Below are positions 60,449 through 64,000 of a stretch of DNA of 64,000 nt, piece by piece. Source of the stretch: Delphinus delphis (Eukaryota > Chordata > Mammalia > Artiodactyla > Delphinidae); NCBI RefSeq assembly GCF_949987515.2, contig NC_082687.1, forward strand, positions 120,199,838 to 120,263,837, read 5' to 3'. The position numbers were made by a program, and so were the translations under genes. The notes under the pieces are model-generated. The model did not search any database. It saw only the letters and a list, made by a program, of their open reading frames with translations, and had not been told where the DNA came from. Positions within the stretch are counted from its first letter, which is position 1, and each line of letters starts with the position of its first letter.

Positions 60449-62029
60449 ATGGGAATGTTTTAAATTATAGATTCAATTTCCATTATTTTAGACCACTATT
60501 TCTTTAAAAATTTTTTCTGCCCTCTTTTTCTGGTATTCCTATTTACATATATGTTAAACCACTTGATATTATCCAACAATCATTGAGTTTTACTTTTTTC
60601 TTTGTTCTCTAGTTTCGTAGTTTCTCTAGGATAGTATGTTTGAGTTCATTGATCTTCAGTGCCTAATCTCTTGTTAATCCCATCTGGTGAATTTTTAATT
60701 TCATATATTTTTCAGTTAATAGAATTTCGGTTCTACGACTTTGGTTCATTTTTATAGTTTTTTTTAACAGTTTTAGTTTTCATTTTTATAGTTTCCATTT
60801 CTCTTTTGGATTCCCTATTTGTCCCCTCATTGTGTTTGGCTTGTCTTTTAAGTCTTAAACATGTTTATAATAGCTAATTCCATTGCCTCTGTCATGTTTT
60901 TTCTGTTTCTATTGAGCTATTTTTTCTCTTGGTTATAGGTCACCTTTTCCTACTTTTTCACATGCCTGGTCAGTTTTGGTTTTTGCTGGATATTATTGAT
61001 GCTTCATTGTTGAGTTTCTGCATTTTGTTGGCTTATTTTAGACAGTGTTGAATTTTCTAGAATGGAATTATTTGTGGATAATCTTGAGTCTTTCAAGTCT
61101 TGCTTTTAAGCTTTATTAGGACAAGTTTAGAGTAGCCTTTACACTAGGGCTAGATTAGTCCAACTTCTGAGGCACTTTCTAGGGTTTTTAAGCTTTTCAA
61201 CAAGGTTTCTGTACTCTGGGTTGTTGGAATTTGAGCTTCTTCTAATCCTATACATAGTTTCAGTGATTGTTTAGGTAACAGTTTTTCCGTGTACATTTCT
61301 TTCCTGTTTAGTTGCTCTTTGTCTAGTCTTGTAGACTCTTCACCCCTAAAATAGGCACAGCTTAGTATTCAGCAAAATAATGAATGAATGAATGAGTGAG
61401 TGAATTTTCTCTACATATTTCTGTAGCTCCTTCTCTGTACTTCTGTCTTATTTCCAGTATGTTGTGCCACAAATTTCATTTACTTCAGTAACCTTGAAAC
61501 TCTGATTCTTTAGCTCTGTGAGGTTGCTCTGCTCTGTGTAGGGCTTACCTTTTTTTATGGCCAGTTCCTTAGGTGTCACATTTTCTACTGCTTGTTCTTT
61601 AATGCCCCACTTTAATGGTTATTTATAAGAGAAGGGTTAGTCTGGTATCAGTTATACTGTCAAGGCTGGAAGCAGAAGTCTTCTATATATTTTGAAGCTA
61701 TGGAATTATTAGATGAATCAAATTTAGAACTGTTATATCTTCTTGTGGAATGAACTCTTTTATCATTATGAAATTCCCTTTATCTCTGATTATAACTCTT
61801 GCTTTAATGTCCCCTTTTTAAAATTAATAAAGCTACCTCTGTATTTTGGGGGATTTTTTGTTTGTTTTTGATTACTGTTTGCATTGTAATTTCTTTTCAT
61901 CCTTATACATTTAACCTTTTTTGTCTTTTTAAAGTATTTTTTTATAAACACCAGTGTATAGTTGGTATTTTTTTAAACAAGTAGTCGATATATGTTTATT
62001 AAAATGATTACTTTTATATATTTTTTTAA
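60449..62029 (-). mobile_element. Continuation of old L1, antisense (ORF1/5' part)
   Basis: After the full-length L1, old L1 sequence resumes (GATTCAATTTCCATTATTTT, then TTTTTTCTGCCCTCTTTTTC, then the ORF1-like stretch). Degraded, no frame. The right limit is uncertain. Confidence 0.6.
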
Positions 62030-62190
62030 ATTTAAATATTAGAATCAACTTTGTTTTTTACATTCCTTTTTTATATTCTTTTCCATTATGGTTTATCACA
62101 AGATATTGAATATACTTCCCTGTGCTGTACAGTAGGACCTTATTGTTTATCCATTCTATATTTAATAGTTTGCATCTGCTAACCCCAAAC
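62030..62190 (-). mobile_element. L1 3' UTR fragment
   Basis: TTCCCTGTGCTGTACAGTAG and GACCTTATTGTTTATCCATT are antisense L1 3' UTR phrases. Confidence 0.7.
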
Positions 62191-64000
62191 TCCCAATCCA
62201 TTAATTGGGATTAACGTTTATTGTATCTTACAATCTTTTTCTAATTGGAGTTTTTCTTAATTTATATTTAATGAGATTATTGATAGAATTTGGTTTAAGT
62301 CTTTATTCTTGCTATTTGTTTTCTGTTTGTCTCATTCTTTGTTCCTATAGTTTCTCTTTATTCTTTTTATCTTATCGTTTTAGGTGTATTTTTAATATTA
62401 TATTTTCTCCTGTATTACGTTTTAGTTATACTATTCTTTTAGAGGTTGCTGTATATTATAATACACAAATTTGACTTACTACAGTCTACTTAAACTTTAT
62501 TCTTTTAGCACTTCCCAAACAATGCAAGTTTTTAATGTAACATTTTAATGCCACTTACTATCTTTTGCCCTAAGTTCTTTTGCTGTCAAATATTTTACTT
62601 ATTCATATGTTAAAATGCCACAAGACATGTTGTCATCTTAATTAGCTACTATTTACCCAGTGTGGTACTTTTCATTTCTTTTTTTGCAGTTGTGTGCTTC
62701 CATCTGGGATTTTTCTCTTGAACCTGAAGTTATTCCTTTAGAAGTACTTATAGTTCAGGTCTGCTTTTGACTAGTTTTCTCAGAATTTTGTCTGTCTGTT
62801 TCACCTAAATTTCTAACATTCTGAAAAGAATTCTAGATGATTATGTGTTTTGTTTTATCACCCGTATGTCATCCCATTGTTTTCCAGCTTCCGTAAGTGT
62901 TGTTGAAAAATTAGCCAATAATTTTATTATTGTTCTGCTGAAGGCAATACCTTTTTTCCCACTGGCTGCTTTTTGTCTTTGGTTTTCAACAATTTGACTG
63001 TGATTTCCCTAGGTGTGGATTGGAGGGTTTTGTATGGGTGTTTTTTGTTGTTTTGTATTTATCCTGCTTGGGTTTTACTGAGCTTCGTTAATCTGTAGAT
63101 AAATGTCTTTTAATTGTTTGTGAAAATTATTAGCCTTTATATCTTCAAATATAGCTTATTCCTCTTTTTTCCCTTTCCTTTTATGATTCCATTTACCTGT
63201 ATGTTAGATCTTTTTGCTGTGTTCCACTTGTTTCTTACGTTCTTTTTGTTTCTACTTCCTTTTTTCCTCTGGTCTTCAGTTTGGTTATTTTTTATTGGCC
63301 TGTCTTTGGATCACTATTCCAGTCTTCTGCTATGTTCAGTAATGCTTTTAAGCACATCTAGTGATTTCTTAATTTCAGATACTGTATTTCTCAGTTCTAG
63401 AATGTTCATTAGATTTTTTAAAAATATATTTCAGCTTTCTACCAAAATTCATTGTAGTTTCATCTGTATTTTAGAACTAATGCCCTATTTTCTTCAACAT
63501 ATTAACCAGTTATTTTGAAGTCTGTGACTTATAACTATATCTGAATTCTTCGTTGAAGATTTTTATTGGTTTTGGCCTCATAATTTTGAATGTATGTGTG
63601 TGTTAGCATGCCTCATAAGTTTTTGATGTTACATGTGGGTGAAATATTATAGAGGCTCTGGATGTGGATTTGATGATGTTATCTTTAAAGCAGATTATGT
63701 TGTCTTGAGAAGGCAAGTAGAATCTGGTGGATACGTTTCATCCTGTTGAATCCTGGTTTTAGGCTTTGTGAGAGCTGGTTTATTTCAGATGGCCTTATTC
63801 TAAGGCTCATTTACCTAGGGCCTTGCCCCTTTTTTTCTCTCGTCTTAAATTCTGGTGTGTTTACTGGACCCTTCCCCCATGGCAGAGGTTAAACTCCAGT
63901 CTGTGTCTCCTCAGCACCACACAGCTCATTTGCCTCATACCTGCTTTTTCTCTGCCATTTCTTTTGGTTGTTGGAAGGTGTCTTAACCTGTGCATTTGCA
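62191..64000 (-). mobile_element. Old L1-like sequence to the window end, antisense
   Basis: Phrases such as TTGACTGTGATTTCCCTAGG, ATCCTGCTTGGGTTTTACTG and TATCTTCAAATATAGC match the ORF1 region of old antisense L1s (about 62640-63900). An open stretch at 63114-63518 on the plus strand is the T-rich complement of this sequence and is not a gene. 62191-62640 is unassigned. Confidence 0.55.

Noticed and set aside
63114..63518. 134-codon hydrophobic open frame that resembles a membrane protein
   Set aside because: It is the T-rich complement of an old L1; runs of Phe and Leu arise from T-rich codons.

Overview
This window is mammalian nuclear DNA, most likely from a whale or dolphin. Two things point that way. 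It carries many copies of the tRNA-derived CHR-type SINE of cetaceans (heads reading GGGCTTCCCTGGTGGCGCAG or the reverse, at about 2.1, 4.7, 9.2, 10.4, 22.9 and 44.5 kb). It also carries L1 elements with the cetartiodactyl 3' end and a mariner whose inverted repeat starts TTGGGTTGG. Only one host gene is visible: the last eight coding exons of ADAD1 (TENR), a testis RNA-binding protein with an adenosine-deaminase-like domain. They lie on the + strand between 2037 and 40709. Joined at the positions given, they encode 401 residues plus a stop with one unbroken frame. The N-terminal part, including the double-stranded RNA-binding domain, must lie upstream of base 1.

Layout. 1-1065: old L1, minus strand. 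2037-2105: ADAD1 linker exon whose 5' splice site lacks GT, with a CHR SINE 14 bases downstream. 2.1-6.7 kb: intron with MIR and a Tigger-like element. 6705-6830: exon. 7.4-12.45 kb: large antisense L1 carrying two SINEs. 13.8, 15.7 and 17.1 kb: three deaminase-domain exons. 17.4-26.7 kb: intron with two young 5'-truncated L1s, a Tigger1-type element and a MaLR LTR. 26.8 and 31.1 kb: exons. 31.3-40.6 kb: last intron, mostly old sense-strand L1 with a nested dead mariner. 40596-40709: terminal exon. 40.7-64 kb: intergenic DNA made almost entirely of L1, including one full-length copy (about 53.3-60.45 kb) and an L1 5' region built of about 350-base tandem units (48.2-49.7 kb). In human and mouse IL2 follows ADAD1; I see no IL2 exon here.

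Main observations. All other visible ADAD1 splice sites are canonical, but the linker exon ends TATG followed by GA instead of GT. The SINE next to it supplies a GT at 2157-2158 that is in the right phase and would restore the frame with 17 extra residues. Skipping the 69-base exon would also keep the frame. The deaminase fold is present, but the catalytic Glu and two zinc-binding Cys of ADAR enzymes are replaced (Val, Lys, Ser), as expected for a pseudo-deaminase. The rest is transposon biology. I found no CRISPR array, operon, tRNA or rRNA gene, and nothing that amounts to a new biological system.
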